This document shows, in pieces, positions 10,901 through 22,213 of a stretch of 64,000 nucleotides of DNA. Each line of letters begins with the position of its first letter. The stretch's first letter is position 1. Under the pieces are notes generated by a model. It saw nothing but the letters and a program-made list of their open reading frames with translations, was not told where the DNA came from and made no database searches. The position numbers were made by a program, and so were the translations under genes. Source of the DNA: Membranipora membranacea (lineage: Eukaryota; Bryozoa; Gymnolaemata; Cheilostomatida; Membraniporidae); NCBI GenBank assembly GCA_914767715.1, contig OU612072.1:4896001-4960000 (forward strand), given 5' to 3'.

Positions 10901-13900
10901 GATCTTGTTTGTGACTACTTTGCAAGTCACTACTCTGATGACCAACAACCCAGAACCGTTATTTTATCAGGACAATGCTACACACAGGCATTCAAGGATA
11001 AAGTTCAAACATGCATGAATGCCAACATAGTGGTAAGATTCTAATTTTAGTTAGATCTAATAAGTTTGTCACATACACACAATGTATTTTGTCTCAGAAA
11101 AATCTAATGTGATTTGTTGTAGGTTTTAGAATATTGTTAGACTGTAGCCCATATTCATTTTAAATAATGGGTGAAAGTCGCTCATAAGAAGATTACGCAT
11201 GGATCCACTTTTATCTGTTGGGCTCTTTAAAATAGTAGATACGTATCGTTTTATTTAGCATTCTTTCTAATTTATATATCAAAATTTAATCACATAGGGC
11301 ATATACAGTCAGTCGAATTTAGCAAAAATATTATTCAAAGAGATTATGCAGTCCATTAGACATCAGTTATTCTCAGTCCATCACAGCTGTTATCACTTCA
11401 TAGTTTGACTGTGAGGGTAAAAATTCTGCTCATTGTTTTAAGATTGGCTATGGGATGTCAGAGTGTGTACTTATTGGGTTTGGATTTGGTGCTAAATATT
11501 CTGCACTCACTGGAACAGAGGTAAGAGATATAAACAAAGGAATAAATGGCAATAAAATGAACGACATTGAGAATGAAATATTGTGAAAATTTGCAGAAAT
11601 ATTTCATTGTGCACCTCGCATTTCCATAAATAGAATAATTGAATCAGCTTGATTTAGAAGGGACAGCGCCCCCAAAGCTTGAAACTGCTCGATTTGTGCT
11701 AGTGTGAACTTGATTCAATCTTCTTTCTTTGTGTAGATAAGGTTGGTAGATGAAGGAGGGCATGTAGTTGATATTGGGTCTGATGGACAGATTGAGATTA
11801 AGTCACCCTTGGTATTCGCCGGCTATAGAGGTGAAGAAGAGATGACAAGAGAAGCATTTACTTCAGATGGGTTCTTTAAAACATGGTATACTCATTAATT
11901 AAGAAAACTTAGAACAGTTTCTTCCCTTGCATATTTTTTACCCTGCTAGTATCCAAATTATTTGCACAAACTTCAATTTAAGTTCATACAGCATAGGCTT
12001 TCTTCTATTGAGAGGCAATGTTTTCACTTGGTTTTTTATTAGCAGTGTTGCTAGACAGGTAAGCAAATTTTAAATTGTATAAGTGATGACAATGACCAAT
12101 GTCAACAAATTTATTGATGGATAATCGAACTTCCAGAAATATTATTAAAATCAACCCTCATATAACTTGATCATTCTTGTAGCGACGTCGGAGTGATGTT
12201 TGAAGATGGGAAATTCGCTGTTAGGGGAAGGGCTGGTGAGGGAATTAAATTCAATGTTGAACGAAGAGTCGTGTGGCCGTCTGCAATAGAGGAGGCCATG
12301 GCAACACACCCTCTCATCAAAGAATTCAAGGTAGTTAGCACAAGGATATACAAATATACGCTACTCCATTTTTTAGCCGTCTTTGATAAAGGAGATAAGG
12401 GATTTTCAAATGTTTCACTTCCAAGTTTAAACCTCCAAACTGATAACGTTTATTGTTTTTTTTGTCAGGTGGTGTCATATCAACTCAGTGACCTCAAAGG
12501 TGATGAGCTTGTCTATTGCATCAGGTATGTTTGGTAGGGGAGCTTTCAAGAATGATTGTTCTAGCCCTCAGTACCCTCAGGCGTAAATATTTCATCTGTA
12601 CCCGTCTTCTGACTGACTATTGGTAAGACTTGTTACAGTGTGAAGAGACATGCAGACAATCTGGAAATACAGCTAAACACACCATGGCTTCTGAGCAATG
12701 GGCTATTTGACATCCTACAATTCTTAATGTAAACTTTGATAACAGGGGAATACCAATTAGGTCGTTGAGTGAGTGTACAAGACTCTGATTGGCGTCATCC
12801 ACCCATTTTTTATTTTAGGGTATGGTGATATGGGGCAATTGGTTAGGGTGCTTGCCAATCACTAACATGTGATTGAGGCTGTGGGATTGAGTCCCACAGA
12901 GTAACTTTCAAGGCTGATTGTTCCAGCCCCTTGCACCATCAGGTTTATATACTCTTACACAAAAATAAAGCAGCAAGAGTATGGCCATCTGAGCTAAAGA
13001 CAAGACCTGCTGGGTAAGATTTGAATCAAACGGAACTTTCAATCATTAATTTTTTGTTTCACTAGGATGATTGATGGAGCAACACAGCTGAGTGCAAAAG
13101 AGACAGTAGAGTACTGTAAAAAAGTCGGGGTGAGTCGGATGATAGTGTAGTTTATTGGCACATGGTTCTTTTTATATTGCTTCTCAAAACCTCAGTGAGC
13201 AAGGAGGACATCTCATTCATGATTGATTTGCAACAGCATTTTTGAATAACCCACTTTATTTCTGAATGTAATTCTATGGTAATTTAACTAAACATTGATG
13301 AGCTTATCCTATATTTATAATATCCAAATAGAGAGGATCAGTACAAAAACGAATTAGGGTTCAAGGATGGAAAACTTATACAGGTCTATGAATTTAATGT
13401 GAGCTAATGATTATGATTGTCACAACTGGGAGAGGGGGAGGGTTTTTCTCACTCATTCCTTTCGTAGCCCTGAATCTAAATCATGTTTGTGTTTATTACT
13501 TATAGTTGTGGCAGATACAGTTTCCAAGTAGAGTGTTATGCTTTGATGAGTTACCGTTGACTTACAACTTTAGAAAGGTAACAATGATCCATGTATGAAA
13601 TATCGATTCTATTGAATGACTAACACTTTTTAGAAGCAGGCCTTGTATGTGCATCAACAATGTTTAGCAATGAGCATAGAAAATATTGACAATATCTTCC
13701 CAATTGAGATATGCATGTACATATGTATTCCATCGTGTATACTTAAGGTTATGATACCAAGGTTGTCCCATTTTAACATTTTATATATAGTTTGAAGGCT
13801 CATCAAACACTAAATCTGAAAATATTGGTTTTAGCATGACGTCATGTCATGACATTGTGCTATTTTGATAAAAGGCAGAATAATTTACTTTGAGGATGAG

Positions 13901-15254
13901 TTTTTAGGACGATGTGGCACAGATGCTATAGTTCATATCAGACTTTCAACTGAGTAATGCTTACAAGTCACCTCTAAAGCACCCATGAGAGGCGATTTCT
14001 AGATCCTGTGGCATTGCGCACCAGAGGTAAAATAATCTTTTATGCATTGGTTATTAGCTCATTTAGGTCGCTGTGGTTTAATGGATGAGGATCTATTATG
14101 ATGCAAACCACATGCAGAAAATACACATTATTTACTGTGGGAACACCCCATGCTACATGTCATGGCTAATAAATAACATTGGTATAAATTATTTTAGGAG
14201 TTGCTCTCTATGTCAGAATGCTTATAATTCTGATATGTCATTACAGGCCTAAGAGATTATTTTTGGAAATAGTAGAGTTGATAAAAGTTATTTGGTGATA
14301 TTCATGTATTAATAGACATGTATAGAACAATGGTACCCAGTGATTTTGTATCCATGTCCCATAAATCATGGCACAATGCAGTGCACAATTTAGGGACACT
14401 TATTGCCTAAGTCCAGTTATCATTGCCTCAAAATTGCTAATCTGAGAAGACATTCTCAGAGCAGCTGCTTCAAGATAATCAACTAAACAATAGTGATATG
14501 GTTACAGTGGACACCAAAACACAATGGTAAGGTCTAAAAATATATTAAATTTAATATCTATCCCATCTAATGAGTCTCAAAAGTTGACATCACTCGAGGC
14601 ATATTAGAATTATAAGCATTCTGACAGGGAGGGCAACTAAAATAATTTAAACCAATGCTTTTTATTAGTCTTGACATGTAGCATAGGGTCTTCCCACAGT
14701 AAATGATGTGTATTTTCTGCATGTGGTTTTTGCATCACAATGGATCCTCATCCATCAAACCAACGCAACCTAAATGAGCTAAAAACCAATTAAATGCATA
14801 AAAGATGATTTTACCTCTGGTGCGCAACGCCAAGGAATCGAGAAATTGACCCTCAGAGGGTTCTTGTAAGCATTATTTAGTTGAAAGTCTGACATGAACC
14901 ATCGTATCTGCGCCACATCGTCCTAAGAAATCCTCCTGAAAGCCCATTATCCTGCCTTTTATCAAAATAGCGCAACGCCATGAAATGACGTCATGTTGAA
15001 ACCAAAACTTTTTAGAATCAGTGTTCGATTAGCTTTTCAACGATATTTAATATGCAAAATTGGTCAACGTTGGGATCAAAACCCGACAACATTGCAGCAT
15101 TATACTAGATGTTTAAGGCAGCATAGTATATCACAAATATCTTGTGAATTTGTTGCAGCATGACCTGAAGAAGTTGAGGGAACTTGTGATAGAACGAATA
15201 GAGACAGATGTGGATATCGGCGTTGCACCTCAAGTAGAAAATCCTGTGTTTTGA
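7943..15254 (+). CDS. Adenylate-forming enzyme, acyl-CoA synthetase/4CL/luciferase-like
   Basis: Fourteen exons join in frame to 575 aa: 7943-8107, 8311-8448, 8924-9081, 9609-9789, 10072-10158, 10381-10550, 10867-11032, 11443-11520, 11737-11885, 12183-12330, 12469-12524, 13066-13129, 13506-13577 and 15159-15254. All junctions are GT..AG. ANL-superfamily motifs appear in order. The AMP-binding P-loop YSSGTTGTPK (about 212-221) is split by intron 4. The A5 motif is YGMSE (358-362). The A7 region reads DGFFKTCDVG, with the ribose-contacting Asp at about 432. The hinge/A8 region is RGRAGEGIK (445-453). The C-terminal lid has ELPLTYNFRKHDLKKL, with Lys544 as the likely adenylation lysine. Such enzymes activate a carboxylate with ATP and usually make a CoA thioester. 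Departures from consensus: Cys for Gly in TGD, and loss of the usual Lys-Gly after IK in A8. There is no clear C-terminal peroxisomal signal (it ends NPVF). The substrate cannot be told from sequence. Confidence 0.9.
12536..12600 (+). repeat. SINE body fragment in intron 11
   Basis: AGCTTTCAAGAATGATTGTT followed by CTAGCCCTCAGTACC resembles the segment downstream of the tRNA-like heads at 12821 and 29608 (AAGGCTGATTGTTCCAGCCC). It appears to be a headless copy of the same short element. Confidence 0.45.
12815..12950 (+). repeat. tRNA-derived SINE-like element in intron 11
   Basis: The head has an A-box-like GGCAATTGGTTAGGGTGC and a B-box-like GGGATTGAGTCCC about 40 bp later. A body segment follows, AAGGCTGATTGTTCCAGCCC, shared with copies at 12536 and 29608. 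The composite of tRNA-like head and shared body is typical of SINEs. Confidence 0.6.
13746..15092. mobile_element. 1.35 kb fold-back element in intron 13 of the adenylate-forming gene
   Basis: Two arms of about 480 bp are inverted copies. GATACCAAGGTTG (about 13751) pairs with CAACGTTGGGATC (about 15065). AGCATGACGTCATGTCATGA (about 13833) pairs with TGAAATGACGTCATGTTGAA (about 14981). GTCAGAATGCTTATAATTCT (about 14213) pairs with AGAATTATAAGCATTCTGAC (14604). The central 350 bp is unique. There is no coding capacity. It accounts for most of a 1.58 kb intron. It is likely a non-autonomous DNA transposon or large MITE; terminal sequences and target duplication are not clear. Confidence 0.75.
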
Positions 15255-17699
15255 TCGAGATTTGTTGCCAAATATGACTCAGAGGTCAATGCTTCCAGGA
15301 ACTCTTCACACTTAGACAGCCAGAGAGCTGCAGTAAATATTCCTCACTTGTATTTCAATTTGTTTATACTTACATACAATACTAAAAGACTAACAAAGTG
15401 TGTAACAGAAATAGTTTGGTTATGGGCATTATTTTCAAGATATTTGATCTAGAACAAACAAATTATCTACTTATCACTGCTAAATCTTTTTGCTTATAAC
15501 TGCCTACGGTCATAAGCAATAACATAACGGTCTTGGGACCTCACAGTGTCAATAACCGGGTAAATCTCATTCTCAGTTGGAAAGAACTTGACTGGAGGTA
15601 CATACGTCACCAATCGACAAGCATCTCTTAATTTTTTCAGACTCATTCATCCATTACATTTTCTTTTTCGGTTTAAATTCAAATCAAAAGGGAGAGAAAA
15701 ATAGATAGATGTTTTCTGTAATCAAAAATGGTAGTGGCGACAGTTAGCTCATCTAGAGTACAGTGGTTGGCAACTATGATACTCAAGCCTTCCTCTGACA
15801 TGAACAAGGCTACTGTCATATCAAATATTATGGGAAATCAACCGAGCAAAAAATAAATTGATACTGAGACACTGAGCAATCCATAATCAATTCCACTGGA
15901 TGACTCTGATTTAACAAAAGCACATTCGTTGTTTTATAAAGATTGAGCATTAGAGTTCCAGTGGAGGTGAGCACTAAAAGTACTATTACTATTACTGGAA
16001 TGTGAGTAACAATTAACCAGATGCAATTTTTAACCATTTTGTGTGAATTGGCATTGTTACAAAGCTCTGCATAACAGAGCGTCTTCCACTTTTCTTAATT
16101 TTTTACTTACCTGTGTGCACGTCATGGCATTGGCTGGGAAGAATACCGGCCGTTTGAAAAATAAAAGTCCAAAGGTTGGACTGGAGATGGTTTTTGATGA
16201 GGTGTGCAAGATGGGGCAGGAGTGCCGCCAAATACCAGTTCTGGGGAAACCCAACAAAGCAGTTGGACTTGTTTATAGTCTGTCTAGCAGTGTCAGCCCC
16301 AATAGACAGAAATTTTGCCGATGAAGCTTATGATCAACTACCAACCCTTGCAAACATAACACGCTATCAGCTGACCAATAACTAGGGTAAACTTCGGTTT
16401 GTCATATTTTCCATTGAGCCATGATATATACACATATAGGCGTAATCAAATCCTGAAACCGTTTGCAAATATGTCATGAAGAAGTGTGAGTATGCTAATG
16501 TTATTCACAACCCATCAGTCTGATCACTGGTCAATCAATCCTGTTTGTGAGGTTTATATTTAACATTTGTTTATTGGATTAAGTATCACCAAAGCACACC
16601 AATGACTGACTCAAAGTCATTACATTCCGTTTTGCTATAAAATAGCCTTCTTGAGAAAACATTTTGTTTCACAATGAGGCGTTATCAATCCATGCTAGAT
16701 TACGCCTCAACCAAAATAACATAGGTACACAAAATCTCTTTTGAGATAGTATCAGATGACATTGTCTTATGTAATCATCATAAAGAACATCATGTTTTAT
16801 AATTACCTTAGTGTATAAGAGCAGCCATATTTTCTTCCGAATGTGCAACGATCACTTACACAACATGGTATTGAAGTATCCTTATTCTCAAATGATTTAT
16901 TATTAATGAGTGCGACAGTACAAAACTGAAGGTCAATCACATATCATATAAAGACGCAGACCAATAAATAACTAGTTAATATTCAACAAATACATTTCTG
17001 TACCAGACCCTGGGCCGAAACCATAAAAATTAATAACCAATCATAATCTGGATTAGAAATCCTATAAAAATATGACACTTGTCAAAACTAATTACCTTTG
17101 CACCTATTATTGGTAATTATTAGTTTCAAAATGCTGAGAAAAACAATGAGCTTACAAAAGTCAAAAGCTAAGACTAAGGGTGAGGCCTAGGTCACCAGAC
17201 ATCATAACACAAATTACACTGGTTTCTGATTATCTTTTTTTTGGTCATAAGTTCCATTGTCATCCACATGTTGTCAATTTGAATAGCTGTGGTGATCTGT
17301 TTCGGCATGATTATTATAGGCTTGATCTGCTTGTTGTGAGAGCTTTGCTGCTTGTTCGCTGACTTCGAATTGATGATATGAGAACCAAGGACTTTAGAGT
17401 TATAGATATGAAATAGAATCAGGGCGATAGTGTAGTAGAGTATGCATTGAGATTTAACCCAGCATGCTGTGCAGACAGGAAATCACCATTAACCCCACAT
17501 AATCTGTAAAACAAAACAAAGCAAAGTTAGTTTAAATTCAATTATTACTAAGAGCTTAAACTAAGACCCAACAGAAACATACTTAAACATTTCAGTGTAG
17601 GGTTAAAGCTCGAACATCATAGGTTATCATTATTGAAATTTATCTAGACACAGGCTATATGGTGATGGAAAATAGTAATATTGTAGTAAATAGAGGGAA
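15255..17699. other. Gene-poor stretch
   Basis: No gene is supported. A plus-strand open frame at 16043-16324 (93 codons, including KNTGRLKNKSPKVGLEMVFD) lies in the only stretch with protein-like composition. The opposite strand is open too, there is no recognised domain, and it may be a decayed repeat or a single exon. The rest is AT-rich. Confidence 0.35.
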
Positions 17700-17739
17700 T
17701 AATACACTGAGGGCGTATTGAAATATAACAAAACATAAT

Positions 17740-18080
17740 CACAGGGCCAATAGAAATCTGGGCACGTGAAACAACTCGTGGAGAATCACACAACGGGAAA
17801 ACAACAGAAGTCATAAAACATCTTCAAAATAACCGCAGAGTCACGAGATCTTTGGGCACGTGAATCAACCCTGGAAAGATTGCGGATTTAGAAAACCAAT
17901 ATATTGCACCATAGAAAATTAGTACAGTTGACACCATAAGCTATATTTGAAAACAACGAGCAAAGAAGTCACAAAAGATCTTCAAAACAACCCTGGAAAG
18001 ATTGCAAAGCCGGAAAACCATCAGATTACACCATGGATAAACAGGTGCACTTGACACCATAAATTATCTAAAAATGACCA
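17740..18080. repeat. Diverged direct repeats upstream of the hairpin array
   Basis: A roughly 120-bp unit recurs. CCTGGAAAGATTGCGGATTT (about 17870) and CCTGGAAAGATTGCAAAGCC (about 17992) are each followed by GAAAACCA, a TTGCACC or TTACACC segment, and TTGACACCATAA. GGGCACGTGAA also occurs twice (17759, 17853). No open frame spans it. Confidence 0.5.
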
Positions 18081-18298
18081 AAACAAAAATGAGGGAAGGT
18101 CAAGCAAAGGACAGACTAACCATGTTTTGACAGCTAGATAATTAAAACTGAAAAAACACGCAAATCAAAAGAGAGTAATAACGAAATTGAGGCTAAAACC
18201 AATAACAAGGTTAACACCTTTACGCCTGTAAATGCAAACGTTGCACAATAACGGGACAGCAAACCAGCACTATAAAAGCCTGATGGACACTTGTAAAA

Positions 18299-18910
18299 AT
18301 CAGTCAGCGCCAGGAGGTGGGTTCACGACATACAGCGTTACACATCTAATCAGATAACTATCTGATTCACTCAGCCCAAGGAGGCCTATTCTTCAACAAG
18401 AAGATAACAAATTCAGTCAGCGCCAGGAGGCGGATTCACGACGTACAGCATTACACATTTAATCAGAGAATTATCTGATTCAGTCAGCGCCAGGGAGCGG
18501 GTTCACGACATATAGCAGTATACATATAATCAGAGAATTATCTGATTCAGTCAGCCCAAGGAGGCACATTCACAGAGAGAAAAATTGTCTAAAATCATTT
18601 GGACACATTCAGCCAACAGAGCTTTGATATACACAAAGGTACAGATACCGCTATTCTACAAGCGAGGAAAATTGTCTAAAAACTTTTAGACACATTCAGC
18701 CAACAGAGCTTTTGACAAGATACACAGAGATACAAATACCGCGATTCACAGCGAGGAACCTAGTCTAACATAGTTTAGATATACAGTGATACAAATACCG
18801 CGATTCACAGCGAGGAACCTAGTCTAACATAGTTTAGATACACAGAGATACAAACACCGCAATTCACAGCGAGGAACCTAGTCTAACATAGTCTAGATAC
18901 ACGGAGATAT
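18299..18910. repeat. Two-family tandem array with a small hairpin in every unit
   Basis: Family one has three units of about 68 bp starting near 18299, 18413 and 18480. Each contains CAGTCAGCGCCAGGAGG, TTCACGACATA and a self-complementary AATCAGATAACTATCTGATT or close variant. Family two has units of about 60 bp at 18721, 18781 and 18840, with two partial units just before. Each contains ATACCGCGATTCACAGCGAG and a GTCTAA...TTTAGA stem. Truncated forms join the two (TCAGCCCAAGGAGGC, TTCAGCCAACAGAGC). No coding frame runs through. Confidence 0.7.
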
Positions 18911-21164
18911 CACACTGAATATCACACAGAATTCGAGGTTATCTACACCAAGGGTAAGATCTTATTATAAAGATTTTGAATGTTTATGTATTTTTATGAC
19001 TAAACGATAAATGCCAAGATATTGTCAAATTATTGATTGATTTATTGCCTGACGAATAGAACCATATTTATATTTTGTTATTGTTGTTTAAAATAAATCC
19101 TTGAGCAATTCCACCGAGAATTGCACCAAACTCAAAACTAAACCAGTGCTCAGTAGTTGAGGCTAGCGCACATTGTACGATAGTAGCTCTACTTACCGCT
19201 GAGGTATTGTTGATCAACAGTTCAGTTGTGTTTTTGAAGTCTCTCTTTAATAACCGAATTATCAGCAATTATAAGTCCAGATCTGCTACCATTGCATTTG
19301 CACTACTTGAACCATACATATCGCGGATTCTAAAACAGAAAATTGGAGGATATTTTATTATTTGGGATTTGAGCCAAGGAGTGAACAACTCCAAATTACA
19401 GTCCGATTAATCAAACACAAAATTCATTCGCAATAAATATCATATTACATACATAAAACACGAAGTAAACGTTATAAATTCCATGCTGATAATAATACAG
19501 GTATGAAAACAGTAATTAGGTATCAATAACATTTTTGCAAACAATAGCAATATTTACAATCTCTATTTTGAGATTACACAATTTACCAATTAGCGATGGT
19601 AATTTATCAATCTACATTTTGATTAGGTATTTACAATTCTCCACAATGAGAATTAATTATACCATTTCATAATCAGGATAAGGTATTAACAATCCCTACA
19701 ATGATTTTTGATGGTTTAACTATTTCCACTATCAAGGCATTGACCTCTTTTCGAGATTTTCTTTTGAAGCCTTACAAGGCCTTGACCTCTTTTCAAGATC
19801 TTCTTTTGAAGCCATATAAGGCCTTGACCTCTTTTCGAGATCTTTTTTGAAGACATACAGGGCATTGACCTCATTTCGAGATCTTCTTTGAGCTTTGACA
19901 GTTTATAAGATGCCGGTATTTTCTTGAGCTGAGAAGTCTTGACCGGATCTGTAGTTGGAAGGAGTGATGCTTAGAACCGCTCACTCGTTCTTCTTAAGTT
20001 TCTGCCTTTCGAACTCAAACTCGATAGGGAATGATAAAAGCAACAAGGTAATGAAGGAGGTAAGATAGGGGTGGTGGTGGGTAGTTCTCAGATTCAGGGC
20101 AATCAATCAAAGGACTGGTAGTTTTAGAATTCCCACAATTCAATAGACAGTGGTCACATGATTAACTTGTGGCAAAAAACGTAGTAAATTAAGTCGGAGT
20201 TGTCATATCCTCGTAGAAAGTTAGACAACCCTGAAACTTGGAAATGCGATGGGATACTTGATGCTTTGTTTTGGATAGATTTCAGTCTAAAAAATCACTT
20301 TAGAAAAGTTTGATTTATTTTCTTGTATTCTGCCCCAAGCTGCATCTATATAGGTGGCCCTTTGTTAAGAGTTTCTATCAACATTTTCATTGATGTAAAA
20401 GAAAAATTCTAGTTGCAAGTGGTCTTGAACCATGACCTTGTGCTTCTGAGGAAACTTAAGCCTAATTTGAATTTCTGTTTGTCGACACTGTCGCATACAC
20501 TGTATGGATCATACTCAGGGTCATGACTTTTGGGTTTTAATTGCACAGTCATGGTTGCTATGGTCCTAATCTGATTGATTGTTTTACTCTTTCTCATAAA
20601 CTTCATTTTTTTGCAAATTTAACTACCATCTAAATGTGGAGGGTGGCAATCAAACAAAACATCATATTATCCTATGTCTATTTTTAAGACCTATTTATAC
20701 TGCTCAGTATAAAGAACAGTGGTTTTTGCTTTGAAGAATCAGTTACAAATATCAGTTACAAATAGGAGTGACAAGTTACCAGTTGCTTGGGCATTTCCCC
20801 CAGTTCAGCAATAAACGACATAACTGCCGACAAACATCATCCATTAATATACAAGGAATAGTAATCTGATATGAACTCAGCAAGTGCGTAGATGTCACGG
20901 TCAAAACTCAATGATCTGACAACACCATGGAGAGATCGCCGACCTGATGCTGATGGTATTTGTGAGACAAATGGCCAATACTCCATGACCTGGGAATACT
21001 CATTATGAGATTGATAAAGTGAGCTGAAAATGGAAAAGCTTCCAAACTAAGAAAAAGTGTCATCCTAGGTGAATCCATGGTGTCAGAAGGTGATGAGCTT
21101 TACATTCAGGCTTTTGAATATACATGCTACAAATATCTTTAGGCCCTTATATGTTGATGTTTCC
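18911..21164. other. Gene-free stretch around the tandem repeats
   Basis: Apart from the 42-bp array I see no gene. Open frames at 19068-19410 exist on both strands and are not recognisable. The sequence from 19440 to 19735 is AT-rich. Confidence 0.35.
19735..19893. repeat. 42-bp tandem repeat, four units
   Basis: Units start near 19735, 19777, 19819 and 19860. The consensus contains AAGGCCTTGACCTCTTTTCG followed by AGATCTTCTTTTGAAG and a variable CATATA-type end. Units differ by a few bases each. Its meaning is unknown; it lies 0.8 kb right of the hairpin array and may be part of the same large repeat. Confidence 0.7.
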
Positions 21165-21320
21165 ATCCGTTGAAAGGATATAGAGAGGTTAGGAGACAGA
21201 TGCAATATCGTAAATGCAATGTTTCTGTTTAATTTTGTCATCAGACGTATCATGAATACAAACAGTAGGCAAGAATTGATACGGCTGTTAGTTTCCCCTA
21301 TGTTCTGGGCGGAAAGGGGT

Positions 21321-21392
21321 GGCCAGTTGGTCTAGTGGCATGATTCTTGCTTAGGGTGCAAGAGGTTCCGGGTCCAATTCCCGGACTGGCCC
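21321..21392 (+). tRNA. tRNA-Pro (anticodon AGG)
   Basis: The 72-nt cloverleaf is complete. The acceptor stem GGCCAGT/ACTGGCC pairs in full with a one-base 3' overhang (C). The A box is TTGGTCTAGTGGC, and the anticodon stem CTTGC/GCAAG flanks loop TTAGGGT (anticodon 21353-21355). The T stem CCGGG/CCCGG flanks TCCAATT. The loop and stems match eukaryotic tRNA-Pro(AGG). No intron is present. It sits at the end of one arm of an inverted repeat whose other arm carries a decayed copy. Confidence 0.9.
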
Positions 21393-21839
21393 ACACTTTT
21401 AAGAACAGTACTTATTCACTTGAGACCCAACATGTTCGAAGCTGGTATTATTACTTTTAGCCTATGGATAATACCTTGCAATAAAGGTTTTCACAAATGA
21501 AAATATGACAGAGGACAATACCTCTGGATACCTCACTTGCACACGTCGATGACACGATATATAAGGGAGCTGAAAGCTAGGTTTAACTCTGTGTGGGTTG
21601 GGCACTTCTATAACAAATTTATTTCTTTACCTACAAATAACGAAAGACCATGAACAACTGAATATCTTAATCTGAAATTTGATCCGAATAGGAATTTGAG
21701 TTTTGAATATGGATTTTGATTTCAATTTGTGACCACGCATATCATTCATTCTCTATGAGCTAAAATAATTACACTAGTGTCGGACTTTTTTGGGTCTCAG
21801 GTTAATTAGAGTAGTTTTGGTGCTATTTAAAAAAGTGTT

Positions 21840-21909
21840 GGCTAGCCAGGGAATTGAACCCGTGATCTCTTGCACCCTAAGCGAAAATCATGCCCCAGAC
21901 CAACTGGCC
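21840..21909 (-). pseudogene. tRNA-Pro(AGG) pseudogene
   Basis: On the minus strand the sequence begins GGCCAGTTGGTCTGGGGCAT and keeps the TTAGGGT anticodon loop. The acceptor stem has one mismatch, the anticodon stem a C-A mismatch, and the outer two pairs of the T stem are broken. It is homologous to the intact gene at 21321 in inverted orientation. The broken stems make it unlikely to function. Confidence 0.75.
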
Positions 21910-22213
21910 ATCCTGTCGGAAATAACCCCCATCCCCTGAAGATGGGCGATACTGATAGCTGTCTCGATTCTTGTTTGTTTGTATTAATGATACATTTGTT
22001 GACAGAAGTAAACAGAGACATTGCATTTATGCTGATCTGTCTCCTAACCTCTCTATCTCCTTTCAACGGATAAAAATATAGCTGAATATTGGTGATACTG
22101 ATGCTCATCTTGCATCTTAAAATAAGAGATAATTGATGAAGGACCGTGCTGAAATAGAGACAAGGAGAATTTTTGATATTCCGTCTCCAGACCTCTCTGT
22201 CTCCAATCAACGA

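Larger units (their letters stand above)
21165..22071. repeat. Inverted duplication carrying the tRNA-Pro pair
   Basis: The arm at 21165-21392 matches the reverse complement of 21840-22071 along its length, not just in the tRNA. It begins ATCCGTTGAAAGGA, passes through GAGAGGTTAGGAGACAGAT and ends in the tRNA. The 450-bp spacer is unrelated. A short third copy (GTCTCCAGACCTCTCTGTCT, about 22183) lies just outside. Confidence 0.75.

Noticed and set aside
16043-16324. 93-codon plus-strand frame and an overlapping 66-codon minus-strand frame
   Set aside because: Both strands are open with similar composition, no domain is recognisable and no splice partners were found. It could be a single exon or a decayed repeat; not called as a gene.
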